Shown here piece after piece: positions 44,949-50,060 of a stretch of DNA of 64,000 nucleotides. The translations under genes and the position numbers were made by a program. The stretch covers positions 57,642,528 through 57,706,527 of the forward strand of contig OY720345.1 in NCBI GenBank assembly GCA_963082975.1. Direction: 5' to 3'. The number at the start of each line of letters is the position of its first letter. Within the stretch, counting starts at the first letter, position 1. The notes under the pieces are model-generated. The model worked only from the letters and a program-made list of their open reading frames with translations. It made no database searches and was not told the origin of the DNA. The stretch comes from Labia minor (Eukaryota; Arthropoda; Insecta; Dermaptera; Spongiphoridae).

Positions 44949-47321
44949 TGATAAGCAAACATTTATTTAAATTGTTCTGTCATTTATTTATTTAGTTAGT
45001 GAAGGTGGTCAAAACAAATTTGTAATATAATTAATGGGGGGGGGGGGGGGATTAAAGGGAATAGAATAAAATTTGTAAAAATATAAAATTATACATTACT
45101 AATTTTATATTTATATATATTATAAATTATGAATTAAATATTTATATATATATTTAAATTATATTATATATATTATATAATATTATTTCCAATATTGATA
45201 ATTTTAATTTATTTTTGATAACTGAAATTTCCTAAGAATTTCATTATATATATACATATATATGTACTTATATAAGTATATTGATCAAACACGTTTACTT
45301 TTAATTAATTAATAATATTATAAATTATTCATCATGATAACTGTACTAAAATGAGTCATTCAGCCATATATAATTACAATTATACGTTTATACATGACTT
45401 TTTCATAAAATACTATTATTCCTACTTCTCTATAAAATAAAATTGATTATTAAATTTTAATGATTATCAATAAAATTTTAATTTTTTTTTAACTTCTAAA
45501 AACATAAAAATAAATTTATTAATAAAAATTTGTTTATTTTTGTTTTAGTGATTATCGAGATCCCAAGTTTAGTTTAGTCGGTTTTATTAAATGATTGAAT
45601 TTGGTGAGGATTGATTTATCGTACCAATTGGGCGTACCCACTAAGCGGTCCTAGTCAAAATTAAAGAAAAAATAATCTAAAATAATATATTTATATTATT
45701 TATAATCTAAACACATAAGTCTTTTTTTCTATTATAACCATGAAAATTGCCTTCAAACTTTAAGAAATAATCTAAAAACCACCCCTCGAACAAATAATTA
45801 ATCAATATAAATAAATAATTTTTACTTTTTACTTTAATTTAATAATTATAAATAAATATTTTTAATGTTCACATATTATCTTATTATACTAACAAAAATT
45901 GTATTTATATATATTTGTATTTTTGAAATATTAAACCGCTCTAAGGATTGTTTTGAAATTCACACCAAAGATAATTTTTATAAAGAAAAATCTATCTGTA
46001 TTGGTTTAAGCCTCGAGAAAAAATATCTTTGTTAGTTTTTTATTTGTTTAAAATAGTAAATTCAGCGCTTCCTTATATACAAAATATTATAATAAAATAA
46101 AATTAAAAATATTTATTTTAATAATATTTTGTAATCAAATTAAGAAATATATATTGTTATATCTACAGGCCATACTTTTCTTTCTTTCAGTGCATTAATA
46201 AGGGCTGTAATGTTTTATGACTTTTTTTTTTAATTTGCTCTTTTAAATTATACAGCTTGGCAGTCTAAAATTTATATATTAATCTAAAATTTATATACTA
46301 GCCTTGCAAACATTGTAAATATATTATCTTTCTGTTTTTCTATCTTGAAATTAACATTTTATTTATATTTTAAAAACAATTTCTTTTTTTAATTAATATT
46401 CATTTAAAATGATAAAGAATATCTTATACCAAATAAATTCTTGAATAAATTTAATCTAATAATATTAAATTATTTTAATTAGAGTGACAACTTTTGCAAT
46501 AAATTATATTAAATAGTTTAAATGATATTTGGTTATTGTAAATAAAAAGAAAAAAAATATATATATGAATAATTTTGTATTCATTGTGTTGAACATGCAT
46601 GAATAAATGGAGAGAAAATAGTTTCAAATGAACAGCGCACAGCTTTTAATAAATTCTTATATTTATAATATTTTATACCTAAATTAAAACAAAGAAATTG
46701 ATTGATAATTTCTATGTATAAATAGAGCCAAAAGTGAGATTATAAGATAAGAATAGTAGAAAAGAGGATTGTCATTATAAACGCCTCAACGAATTTATTA
46801 ATATTACCAGCCAAACCCGATATTAAGGAAAATTATCGAGAGGCGGTTCGGTGAACCAGGTACTGATAATATAAATGTCGAATATAAACAATTGAAACTA
46901 TAATCGCATTCTTTAGAAAGTGCCTTCTATTTGTTATTTGATCTATATTCTTGAATGAAAAATAATGATTGCGAAGCCCACGCTTTTAATATTTTTCTTT
47001 AAAGCAAATGATCCTAATATATATAATAATTATTCATATATTATATACTAATCATTACAATTTAAATTTTATATATTATAAGTTTGTTTATTTAATTTAT
47101 TCAGATAAGAGATATCATTTAAGTTAAAAAAAAATTAATTAAACAAAAAGTTCAAAGAAACCAACTCACCAGAAACTATATGTTGTGAATGGTTGTATGT
47201 AAGAGGAACGGAATGAAGAGCTCGGGCTGACCATCTGCGATGTCGACTTTCCTCATCATCGTCACTTCCTCTATCAGCATCTTCGCCCAGAAAATGAACT
47301 TTTTCATATCGGTCCAAATAC
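10797..47321 (-). CDS. ARID2: ARID2 (BAF200/BAP170), PBAF chromatin-remodelling subunit, 5' end outside window
   Basis: Seventeen exons total 4,837 nt. After one nucleotide that finishes a split codon they read 1,611 codons plus TGA, and every junction is in phase. Order on the protein (residue 1 = first full codon): end of the ARID domain with YLDRYEKVHFLGED (1-14); LPNEQDFAVNVCTLLSNEG (about 80-98) and armadillo-like helices to about 430; a poly-Q linker; an RFX-type winged helix (about 565-625); S/T/Q/P-rich linkers with a SLIKSLLASK motif; two C2H2 fingers (about 1410-1470); and a conserved C-terminal region (about 1544-1611). This order matches ARID2 of vertebrates and Bap170 of flies. 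ARID2 targets and stabilises the PBAF form of SWI/SNF in the nucleus. Most of the ARID domain is missing and should be upstream of 64000. Confidence 0.95.
11143..11234 (-). CDS. ARID2: ARID2 exon: conserved C-terminal region
   Basis: Encodes DDNEGPVTKSIRLTSSLILR and NLVIYSTNGR, a strongly conserved ARID2 block. Both splice sites are canonical and the final Arg codon is split. Confidence 0.94.
12505..12555 (-). CDS. ARID2: ARID2 51-nt microexon
   Basis: A 17-codon exon (RAPKPAPVRTTVAPADK) between TACAG and GTATAT, phase 0 at both ends. It could therefore be skipped without a frame change. It is GC-rich within AT-rich introns. Confidence 0.85.
12770..12934 (-). CDS. ARID2: ARID2 exon: proline-rich segment and LEFVNPKELQ block
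   Basis: Encodes 55 residues directly after the second zinc finger: VLRMMAVRRRQL, then a proline-rich stretch (PPPQPPPPHPGY), then HAIKRHALEFVNPKELQ. This precedes the C-terminal block. It is phase 0 on both sides. Confidence 0.92.
13023..13182 (-). CDS. ARID2: ARID2 exon: C2H2 zinc fingers
   Basis: Completes finger 1 (C and C from the upstream exon, then H-ACEA-H) and carries finger 2 with the pattern CLWERC ... THLFDRHC. Both match the paired C2H2 fingers of ARID2. Confidence 0.95.
13457..15093 (-). CDS. ARID2: ARID2 long exon: Q/S/T-rich linker and first finger cysteines
   Basis: A 1,637-nt exon of low-complexity sequence rich in Q, S, T, P and V, with an acidic Ser-rich start and a lone KRP basic motif (PVGTKRPSTELIETVEAKRP). 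It ends FLCEWRGCMR, the Cys pair of finger 1. The Q-rich middle resembles the disordered region of ARID2 in other animals. Plus-strand frames over it are shadows. Confidence 0.93.
15173..15499 (-). CDS. ARID2: ARID2 exon: Q-rich linker
   Basis: 109 codons, phase 0, starting VTQRQQRLLQQQLQQNQ and continuing as an S/P/A/V-rich disordered segment (ending RINGAKTPIHIQ). No fold is recognised. Confidence 0.9.
16671..16742. mobile_element. Miniature inverted-repeat element, piggyBac-like ends (tentative)
   Basis: Arms ACGTTCCCGCC and GGCGGGAACGT face each other about 70 bp apart, around a GC-rich palindromic core (CCACCGGTGG). The right arm is followed by GTTAA. The left flank is TTTA rather than TTAA, so a piggyBac TTAA target is only partly supported. 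It sits in an ARID2 intron. Confidence 0.5.
16904..17101 (-). CDS. ARID2: ARID2 exon with SLIKSLLASK motif
   Basis: 66 codons, phase 0. It is GC-rich compared with all neighbours. It contains an Ala/Gly/Ser-rich stretch and SSSLIKSLLASK, matching the SLIKQLLLPK motif of vertebrate ARID2. The acceptor (GTGAAG/GTAATG) has a weak pyrimidine tract and was chosen because it is the one that keeps frame. Confidence 0.85.
17841..18081 (-). CDS. ARID2: ARID2 exon after the RFX-type domain
   Basis: Starts SVFGGSVGPNPVKNPSG, the end of the RFX-type domain, then a linker with INYYEGIKVREKPYPLP and KREPPPNQ. The donor is CAG/GTACCT. Reading on beyond 17841 is intronic. Confidence 0.92.
18225..18335 (-). 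repeat. Fragment of family B-related repeat
   Basis: Shares the blocks TTGGTTTCAGC, GGGAAAAATCA and a GACGTCA segment with sequences near 38110 and 53900. It is a decayed piece of the family B repeat or a relative. Orientation is uncertain. Confidence 0.45.
18857..19026 (-). CDS. ARID2: ARID2 exon: RFX-type winged helix
   Basis: Encodes ENEQFVLAWLRSNIELG, then QELYKLYLTACAKIGRRGVI and PLHFPRCVR. The pattern aligns with the RFX-type DNA-binding domain of ARID2 (FxxxWLxxxF ... YxxYLxxCxKxxRxGIL ... FxxCxRxVF). Confidence 0.94.
19106..19251 (-). CDS. ARID2: ARID2 exon with polyglutamine run
   Basis: Encodes ALSSPQPASVVTPVLTTTTN, then about 13 consecutive glutamines from mixed CAA/CAG codons, then HAQQQ. 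The acceptor CCAG/CAG allows a NAGNAG alternative (3-nt shift). Repeat length is probably polymorphic. Confidence 0.9.
19814..19850 (+). promoter_or_regulatory. Hairpin in the LINE 5' UTR
   Basis: Perfect 10-bp arms ATATCTAGTA and TACTAGATAT with a 17-nt loop, in the 5' UTR of the R1-clade element. Role unknown; 5' UTRs of such elements carry internal promoters and can be structured. Confidence 0.4.
20112..21758 (+). CDS. R1-clade ORF1: gag-like RNA-binding protein
   Basis: 548 aa. The N-terminal two thirds are lysine- and glutamate-rich with likely coiled-coil segments (about 45-230). A gag-like domain covers about 300-450. At about 465-530 are three zinc knuckles. The first two are classic C-x2-C-x4-H-x4-C (CFSCFGFGHFQTNC and CLKCGGNSHLKKDC). 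The third has longer spacing (CVLC ... H ... C). The protein should bind element RNA to form the retrotransposition particle. The chosen ATG is the first in the open frame. The stop TAA is 5 nt before ORF2. Confidence 0.92.
   Translation: MTGECGSQAADDTSRPMTKATVAMGVARFVITPPHPEELRSETAHHSGASKSPMDNKNYKNNKSTENDNTKEDKTEQIGIDPFKKSSKLLRSPVSQRRNSEGDMTNLEKLQKRQKSLKEKQYKPSEKSAETLVMMTENSELGKIQNLLVVAEQKEDEQILAIHKALSEMKIAVAKQKNISNDVKSNINTIGEILETTKVYRKMRNEAIESLKLLDPNNLTNADQQKVSKKRPAGSPLAMNEERRKKLNRNLELGKEKPSQQMDTFTTVYSRKRNRNTGTEKQDNKTDKEIMRKNTGQSNTARKKLKGKPDAILIKPIEGQSYADALRKIRSTVNPEITDTKIKSLRKTREGGILFELAAESKNNELFRAELQKALGVGVIIKGLEPKTKIEIRDLDCCTTKEEVVQSINTHLKRESECNVFLTNPNSRQQVLAIVELRTRDANELLKSGKIKIGFVLCRIRERINVVQCFSCFGFGHFQTNCKGPFRRKEGVCLKCGGNSHLKKDCDKTPKCVLCVERNLKPEEVAHTLGSGACRAFREALKEAKNNS
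21764..24799 (+). CDS. R1-clade ORF2: endonuclease and reverse transcriptase
   Basis: 1,011 aa, no internal stop. An APE-type endonuclease fills about residues 10-225, with LQVNLGKG, a catalytic Glu in LLLTEQYR, GDFNAKSPMWG, SILDLTLAS and SDHSYILF. Reverse transcriptase spans about 430-720, with SSYRPICLLDTLGKVLE, FGFRRGVSTTDAI, IAIDIRNAFNSL, RGAPQGSRLGPFFWNI and the catalytic FADDAII. Near residue 935 is a C-terminal C-x2-C-x7-H-x4-C motif (CPSCKKEDNAEHTIFNC) typical of R1 and related clades. No RNase H was seen. Only 5 nt separate it from ORF1, so translation by reinitiation is likely. R1 clade is inferred from this layout; another jockey-group clade is possible. Confidence 0.93.
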   Translation: MTGQIKPTTSKNAITFLQVNLGKGSIAQNLCFQTALDHEVDFLLLTEQYRKTEFVEWHQDKSNRAAIVVVNPTRKIKNPEESDTGFAALFLGDIKIYSCYFSPNDNREKFEEELFALEYNVRMAGPNIIITGDFNAKSPMWGEWRLDWRGRLVNEFIARLDLVVINNGNNPTFHRGNSESILDLTLASQQTATRITSWKVLEVESLSDHSYILFQIKGKTTRSPKVRRRIANSPKIWNTNKLNILALEDTIEELRLLETFSVKHPQPTIEEIARKLIKDMTRCCNKSMPTRKLSSNKTKAKYWWTDEIADIRRKCLDARRKATRSKGDQILKQQYKDTKKLLKKAIKKSKELKWKDLLEEVENDPWGLPYKIVCKKLGRKNIIPHLNEKNWVQEIIHDLFPKGEEIQTQCLQIDLKNDELFTLEELAMEGQRLKMGKSPGFDGIPNEILKKIIKDYPERLLGVYNECLRNESFPEEWKRQKLILLRKGDKPLDKTSSYRPICLLDTLGKVLEGLILQKLEHHINLTGGFSRHQFGFRRGVSTTDAIMETLRLAKAAREKGNDRKGFCALIAIDIRNAFNSLRWNDILDALYKRNVPAHLYNIIADYLNNRQIIYLGDGWKIQEKMTRGAPQGSRLGPFFWNIVYDSLLNVDWPNGVTTIGFADDAIIIVEALEEHILEVKMEESTTIIKKWLADKKLEMAVNKTEAVLVTKRRVYKTPRLVIDGVRIPWKKQMTYLGVEIDRNLSFGPHLEKTSKKAAETAGTLSRLMPNIGGPREKKRRLYANVIQSKLLYASPVWVEAVDKKSHIQKLFSVQRLAALKVTAAYRTVSGGAALVLAGIPPIDLMAKERSELFFELKNKTEIEKINIKKAARERLLDRWQERWDVDENGRWTHKLIPNISSWLQRRHGEVNFYLTQALSGHGCFQSYLHRVGRASSAICPSCKKEDNAEHTIFNCEKWKMKREELENRLGMPITVNNISRAMTSKEENWVIISQYIQDILKMKEGQLRAVN
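24809..24848 (+). promoter_or_regulatory. Three-way-junction RNA fold in the LINE 3' UTR
   Basis: CCGC (24809-24812) pairs with GCGG (24845-24848). Inside, GACA (24813-24816) pairs with TGTC (24824-24827), and GAAAGG (24828-24833) pairs with CCTTTC (24839-24844). No unpaired base remains at the junction. It starts 9 nt after the ORF2 stop and is a candidate recognition element for the reverse transcriptase. Confidence 0.6.
25200..25494 (-). CDS. ARID2: ARID2 exon: end of helical repeats and A/T-rich linker
   Basis: Begins AQSYGPKACILMRVVE, matching the segment that follows the armadillo-like region of ARID2, then an Ala/Ser/Thr/Pro linker. The donor (AAAAA/GTATAT at 25199) is the weaker call but keeps frame with the exon on the far side of the LINE. 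Confidence 0.87.
25579..25743 (-). CDS. ARID2: ARID2 exon: armadillo-like helices
   Basis: 55 codons, phase 0: VYDRLCQYLTLHDIMLLIQT, then LECLYSLSSLGERACNQL and GAVDTLVSLVTVE. It aligns with the helical repeat region of ARID2. Confidence 0.93.
25818..26073 (-). CDS. ARID2: ARID2 exon: armadillo-like helices
   Basis: Contains HQHGLDMLGNIASELLLCEP, matching the LDTLGNIAAELLL block of vertebrate ARID2, then LEVLNKLCQKDENEEILL. The donor is CCT/GTAAAA. Confidence 0.94.
26131..26621. mobile_element. Long foldback MITE
   Basis: Left arm GGTCATTATTCAAG ... ATTTTCGTGGATTTGGATAA ... TTTACCAGTGG is repeated in reverse complement on the right (ending 26621). Homology continues inward (GCAATTC, TTTTTTCGG, CCTC), so the arms exceed 100 bp. 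It fills most of a 654-bp ARID2 intron. TTAA-like bases flank both sides. No coding sequence. Confidence 0.8.
26728..27175 (-). CDS. ARID2: ARID2 exon: QRVLQIATILRNLSF block
   Basis: Encodes a long polar insert (RRRPKNATATDIRTEDAPSS, then Asn/Thr-rich sequence) and the diagnostic YFGQRVLQIATILRNLSFVE block shared with vertebrate ARID2. It ends TLLR with a split Arg codon. Confidence 0.95.
27413..27631 (-). CDS. ARID2: ARID2 exon: LPNEQDFAVNVCTLLSNEG block
   Basis: Reads DASRSYNGLSTDLYKGSDYE, then LPNEQDFAVNVCTLLSNEG and LVDLLLAHAGVYNH. This is one of the most conserved parts of ARID2. The donor is the consensus GTAAGT. A 19.5 kb intron precedes it. Confidence 0.96.
27826..28729 (-). repeat. 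LTR (3' LTR on the minus strand)
   Basis: 904-bp long terminal repeat, nearly identical to 31323-32228; the obvious difference is a 2-bp indel at the outer end. It is bounded by TG..CA. GAAT (27822-27825) is duplicated at 32229-32232 as target site. It contains three roughly 100-bp tandem units with palindromes. Confidence 0.92.
28241..28481 (-). repeat. Tandem palindrome array in the LTR
   Basis: Three units about 98-102 bp apart. Each has TATCACG-GGA-CGTGATA (near 28243, 28341, 28443) and ATATCA-GGA-TGATAT or a one-base variant (near 28269, 28367, 28466). The first two also have TATCAC-AGGGT-GTGATA (near 28299 and 28399). All contain GATA cores. The same array is in the other LTR (about 31740-31980). 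Confidence 0.75.
28774..30690 (-). CDS. gag-protease polyprotein of the LTR element, pol deleted
   Basis: 638 aa. The N-terminus is FFGKGKKEDLILLAQELG, followed by a long Glu/Arg coiled-coil (about 57-100). A retroelement gag domain covers about 110-290. Near residue 330 is a non-standard knuckle with four cysteines (CYGC ... CLTC) rather than CCHC. Near 388 is the aspartic protease motif VDSGATRSIGG with SLLGLDFLRKAG downstream. After about residue 530 (FQPGGEPTPYAEHHINT), where reverse transcriptase should start, it joins a Pro/Arg-rich tail ending RKRGRPKIVRS. The tail resembles the end of an integrase frame, so an internal deletion is likely. Frames in other registers at 28805-29124 are shadows. 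Confidence 0.9.
   Translation of the reverse strand: MSFFGKGKKEDLILLAQELGIVMNLDSRRIDIKNDITSLPDYDEDLTRELLMTIIEDRKEKEEREREREKEEREREREKDEREEKEKERQFELEKLRIQTVVNQVESPTPLQPKVDILKFLPLFKINDDDINTYLRLFERQMNFLGISEDAWVTYLISVLPTDITTLIIREPNEVAQDYQHIKKLLLHRFKLTTDKIRKLFSTSKKTSENTWKDFYFNLRGYLEAWLSDLKIENFDQLKNLILADQMKRKCSSECKDHFLDSWETLGDPLDLAEKFDSYDNLRAPFSKTITSNKSIEPPKSKYYDRKPIRNSHPREKQKEETDSSIIRCYGCGTPGVTKPRCLTCNPKQEITNAQALQCDVTTNGDTKLALIEASIYEASGSICVDSGATRSIGGQRLLSYLRQRGEHFKVDNLSLTLADGKKRIHSVLLATVPVKIKNKIIHIEMIFLPNVSGNRSLLGLDFLRKAGLVLDMRNNRWYFHNYPKRKYKFIRENLCTTDENNTVVENTIQLTVEQNIKLAHLLKEHETVFQPGGEPTPYAEHHINTVGCLNALQRAVDSMDGTKVSKEDPVVRYGQLVGSPRAHRGPPGVMEPPQTQKHLFTQGLVPPHTSALRLSHDTRSTPVVPLRKRGRPKIVRS
31323..32228 (-). 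repeat. LTR (5' LTR on the minus strand)
   Basis: 906-bp partner of 27826-28729. A 41-bp unit spanning its inner end and the primer-binding site is present twice in tandem (about 31292-31332 and 31333-31373). Confidence 0.92.
32272..32597 (+). repeat. Helentron-like repeat, family A, copy 1 (3' truncated)
   Basis: Begins TACTATCTCGC like the full copy at 43982-44576. It has the central (CT)n(GT)n microsatellite and breaks off after TTTCAGTTTGATTGAAG. It starts about 40 bp outside the LTR element. Confidence 0.75.
33248..33688 (-). pseudogene. mariner element with decayed transposase C-terminus
   Basis: Inverted repeats of about 32 bp (ATGGGTGTACAAC ... GCTTCCGCCGTTTT) are flanked by TA. The minus strand reads WEVLPHPPYSPEVAPSDYH then a stop, FRS, and further on FQRGIRTLPER, stop, KKVVASDGQ, stop. 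These are the last part of a mariner transposase, including the final catalytic Asp (PSD). The first three quarters are missing. An 85-codon plus-strand frame at 33348-33605 is a shadow. Confidence 0.88.
34323..34641. mobile_element. MITE with GGGGAGAGTTGC ends
   Basis: Ends GGGGAGAGTTGC and GCAACTCTCTCCCC are inverted repeats with TA-rich flanks. Inside is a second inverted repeat, GGTACGATTTTGG (about 34505) against CCAAAATCGTACC (about 34550). No coding sequence. Confidence 0.7.
36425..36537 (+). repeat. Family B 3' end fragment
   Basis: Matches 54060-54172, including CCGTCGGTCGGT and the terminal hairpin CCTGGCCACAGG, ending CAACTTA. Only the 3' part is present. Confidence 0.7.
36661..36796 (+). 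repeat. tRNA-derived SINE, copy 1
   Basis: The head resembles a tRNA gene with an A-box-like TTTAGTGGTTAGCACG and a B-box-like GAGTTCGAGC. A short body follows (TTAATAATTAATCATTTCTC, TTTAAAGCTCTCAGAGTCTA), then an (AAT)n tail. It closely matches 42277-42410 in reverse, which confirms a dispersed repeat rather than a tRNA gene. Confidence 0.82.
38110..38340 (+). repeat. Family B-related fragments
   Basis: Contains TGTATTGGTTTCAGCC, GGGAAAAATCATCTTCATTA and, later, TTATTGCATTAATA then AAATTATTTGAAATTGTTTC. These blocks occur in the 53.9-54.1 kb copy of family B. Similar decayed pieces lie near 38470 and 45960-46200. Confidence 0.5.
39436..39789 (+). repeat. Helentron-like repeat, family A, copy 2 (internally deleted)
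   Basis: Begins ACTATCTCGCCATTGCGATC and ends GCGAGATAGTTGAGTGGAGA then CACTCCAG. The central microsatellite part is missing. Confidence 0.8.
40430..40850. promoter_or_regulatory. CpG-rich island inside the long ARID2 intron
   Basis: GC- and CpG-dense sequence (GCGCGCCGCCGCC, CCGGGGCGCACGC) in an otherwise AT-rich region, followed on the plus strand by a GA-rich stretch (40765-40835). An ATG in good context (CCAAGATGG, 40732) opens a 48-codon plus-strand frame beginning MVQVNGMSG. A minus-strand frame of 112 codons crosses it too. It could be an alternative promoter or the first exon of a nested gene. I cannot assign either. Confidence 0.4.
41087..41930 (+). pseudogene. pogo/Tigger-type DNA transposon, internally deleted
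   Basis: Inverted ends CAGTGGAACCAAGTTACGAG and CTCGTAACCTGAGATTCCAC..TG, with TA duplicated at both sides (41085-41086, 41931-41932). The plus frame at 41258-41509 reads GLDIDETGIEEFVEDHSVNI and LKLLLHELLDELYEFL, the tail typical of Tigger transposases. Broken pieces follow (IKVINLFDNVDHFNSLLKK). The DNA-binding and catalytic domains are gone, so it is inactive. Confidence 0.85.
42277..42410 (-). repeat. tRNA-derived SINE, copy 2
   Basis: Reverse-oriented copy of the SINE at 36661-36796: same TTCAGTGGTTTAGTGGTTAG head, body and (AAT)n tail. The B-box region is more diverged (GACTCGAAGGGGAAATTC). Confidence 0.82.
43191..43499 (+). other. Unrecognised open frame, possible nested exon or retroposed fragment
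   Basis: Open from 43191 to TAA 43497-43499, about 102 codons without an early ATG. Content is gene-like: KTGKEHFLCLCELNKELTVK, then NHCAVLDCCRFVFELERIPY, PGVTNVEMSIILGPEQELF, and DDSSETDFMEMVRWFQS at the end. Codon and CpG use differ from the AT-rich flanks. An acceptor-like AAACTTAAG/G lies at about 43212-43221. I do not recognise a family. It could be a last exon of a plus-strand gene, a decayed transposon gene, or chance. Confidence 0.35.
43982..44576 (+). repeat. Helentron-like repeat, family A, copy 3 (full length)
   Basis: 595 bp. 5' end ACTATCTCGCC; central (CT)n(GT)n microsatellite; 3' subterminal GCGAGATAGT (inverted copy of the 5' end); then hairpin TGGAG-ACA-CTCCA and the end. 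Subterminal inverted repeats, a central microsatellite and a 3' hairpin after the second repeat form the DINE-1/HINE layout of non-autonomous Helentrons. Confidence 0.8.
44910..44947. repeat. (TA)n microsatellite
   Basis: Uninterrupted AT dinucleotide run of about 38 bp. Confidence 0.9.
45036..45050. repeat. G homopolymer
   Basis: Fifteen consecutive G in an AT-rich intron; could be polymorphic or an assembly-sensitive site. Confidence 0.85.
47170..47321 (-). CDS. ARID2: ARID2 exon: end of ARID domain (first exon in window)
   Basis: After the single G that completes the preceding Arg codon it reads YLDRYEKVHFLGEDADRGS, the end of the ARID domain. A charged insert (DDDEESRHRRW) and VPLTYNHSQHIVS follow. 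The donor is GTGAGT. The acceptor TTCTAG/G implies an upstream exon not seen here. Confidence 0.95.
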
Positions 47322-48884
47322 CTAGAATACAATTAAAATAAAATGAAGATTTTTTTAAAATTTATATTAATAGCTAAGTTTAATATCTTAGGAAATTAAT
47401 TTGATATTTAATGAGACTGGCATTCATATTTTTAGTAGTCAATTTAGGTTTTTCTTTTAATATTATTCAACAAAATGAAAATTAATTTTAAATGTGTTTA
47501 ATTTATTATATTTAAAAAACTTAAATAAATATAATGAATCAAACATAAATCTGTTGAATTAATTTTATGATATAAAGTTATAAAGGACTATTTAATTTGA
47601 ATTGAATCAAATCAAAAAATATATAAGTATAGTAATATTATATTTTCATTTATTTATTTATAATTTTTAAATATAATATGTACATAAATAAAGATATTAA
47701 ATAAATACAGGTAGGTTGCATATAAAAAAGGGGCAAGGGATATTTTTTAGGCTTTGAGCTATACAAAAGGACGAAGAATAAAAATAATGACAAACATAAT
47801 AATAAATTTATGATATATTTAAGATTTAATATTAAAATTAAATAACTTAAAACAAAATTAAAAGATATTGATACATTTTAATTTCAACTTAAATATTAAT
47901 CTATACTTAAAAAAAATACAAAAATAATTAGTTATTTATTTTCTTTGTTCAATTTTCTAAAAATATGTAGAACGTAATCTTGGCATTCTGTCAAGTAAAT
48001 AAGCCAGAGACCCTCATTTAAATATGACAGGATGCCATCAGATGCTATTTTATACACTCACCAATTTTAAATTAAGAATTCAATTAAAATATGTATACAA
48101 ACTATTAATAGAATAATAATATCTACTATTTTATCCATCTAATCTTAATATTCTGGGAAAAAGTGTATCTTTCTATGCCCATCTATCTATGTTCTGCTCT
48201 GTCTACCAAGTAAACAATACTAATTTATAATTTCAAAATAATACTTAAAATAATAAGATAAAATTTAACAGCATTCAATGTAAAATATTTTCTCCTAGTA
48301 ACTAAATTTAAAATTTTCAAGGTATTGTTCAATAAAAATAAACGATTGAACAAAGATAAAATGCTTATGGGTCGGGTTATAGTAATATCATTTGATTTTA
48401 TGAACAGCAGATAAGATGATTAGAGAACAAATGTTTATGAGATAAAAACAAAAACAAAATGTGATGTTTTATATGAAATATTAAATAGAGAGAATAGAAT
48501 CTTTTCATTTTATTCAATTCAAGCATTCATTGAAACTAAAATGATCCTCAGAGTAATGTTTACATTTTTAGAACAGTGGTTACCCAAATGGTCAATAATA
48601 GTCTTTAATTAAAGGGCGTGGTCATTTTCTAAAGAGGAGAGGGAGCTAAAAGATGTAAGAAAATTAAAGATAAAAATTACTGTCTACACATATGTATTGT
48701 AATTAGAGTATTTTTTCTAATAATTACATAATAGTTGTTTATAAGGTTATTAATCCTTTTTAAAGACCTCCTCCTCTATACAACTTATAATTAATTCATA
48801 CTATTTTTTTGCTGATACTCTTTACAATACTCATTAGTAGGAAAATAAATATAAAATATGGTAAAGGGCTTTTTATTTAATATA

Positions 48885-49084
48885 ACTAATCTCGCTAGAG
48901 ATAGTATTGCGATCACGAAATATGTCGAGATTTTGATGTTTTTATACGTTTTGAAGGTCCGTGAGTCATTTTCATTAACGTTGAGGAAAAATGTCTATCT
49001 CCCTGTGTTTGTATGTAGACAAGATTACGCAAAAACGGGTTGGGATAGAATCATGAAATTTGGTGTCGACTGGAGACACTCCAG
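48885..49084 (+). repeat. Helentron-like repeat, family A, copy 4 (internally deleted)
   Basis: 5' part TAATCTCGCTAGAGATAGTA and central blocks are fused directly to the 3' tail TCGACTGGAGACACTCCAG. An open frame across it is repeat-derived. Confidence 0.75.
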
Positions 49085-49844
49085 ATTTTTTAAATATTAG
49101 TTGTTTAAAAATTAAAACCTGGTGTTTATTATATAGAAAAATAACACATGAAAAGAGTAGTCAAAATTTTGCCAAGAATCGGGATCGATATAAAGGCACA
49201 TCTCTAATTTTAACCATCATTTATTAAAAAGTATTTAAAAGTCGGTTTAATCTAAATTGCTAATAAGTTGAAGTATATTTTTTTAAAATTAATTTTTAGT
49301 CTTGAAAAGAGTTGTCTCAAACAATAAATAATGCCATAGTTTTGTCCATTTTCACTAATATTTGTATATCCCACTTTAATTTTTTTATTTTTCATAACTC
49401 ATGAAACTTCATAAAACTATTTATTGTATTTCTTAGCTTTAAGCATTGCCAAATTATAAATAATCTAAAGCGCTTTTTAATTGTAATTTAATTTATAATA
49501 GTAATTATGAATTTATTTTGAAAATCATATTATTAAATTACTTCCATGTGAATATTAACACTTAATAGTTATTTATATTTTAAAATCTAATTATTTAGTT
49601 GGTCTCTCGCTTTAATGGACCCCTCTTCTCTAAATATTCTGATGTAAAAAGAAAAAAGATTTAATTTTTAGGAGTTGCAACTAATGAAATTAGAATTTTA
49701 TTTAAAAAAAAACAAAAAAAAAAAAACAAAAAAAAATATTTCAAATAAAATAAAATAAAATAAAAATCAAAGACTAAATATATAATAGATTGATTATTAT
49801 TTTTTAAATTCAATTTGGTTTGATTGATCCGAGTGTTACATGTG

Positions 49845-50060
49845 CTCGAGGCGATGGACAGTGGCGGACTGAATTCCACCTCGCAATTCTCTTACAATCA
49901 TGGTGTGTATGTGTGAGTGTTATCAAGAATGTGTTAGTACATCTCTATCGTTGGCCACCCCTCGTCATTGGCGCTGTGTGTACAAGATTGTAGCCTCTGC
50001 AGGAGTTCGCACAGATCGGGCCGAGACGGCCTGGCGAATACAACTTCGGGAAATCCCCAT
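49845..50060. other. GC-richer patch of unknown nature
   Basis: Contains GATGGACAGTGGCGGACTGA on the plus strand (an ATG frame MDSGGLNSTSQFSYNH ending at a CATG/GTGTGT donor-like site) and a minus-strand frame with FPEVVFARPSRPDLCELLQR. Neither is a family I recognise. It may be an exon, a promoter or a conserved element. Confidence 0.3.

Noticed and set aside
47965..48045. Hairpin TGGCATTCTGTCA ... TGACAGGATGCCA as a microRNA precursor
   Set aside because: The arms are imperfect with a long AT-rich loop, and nothing else supports a small RNA; a MITE remnant is as likely.
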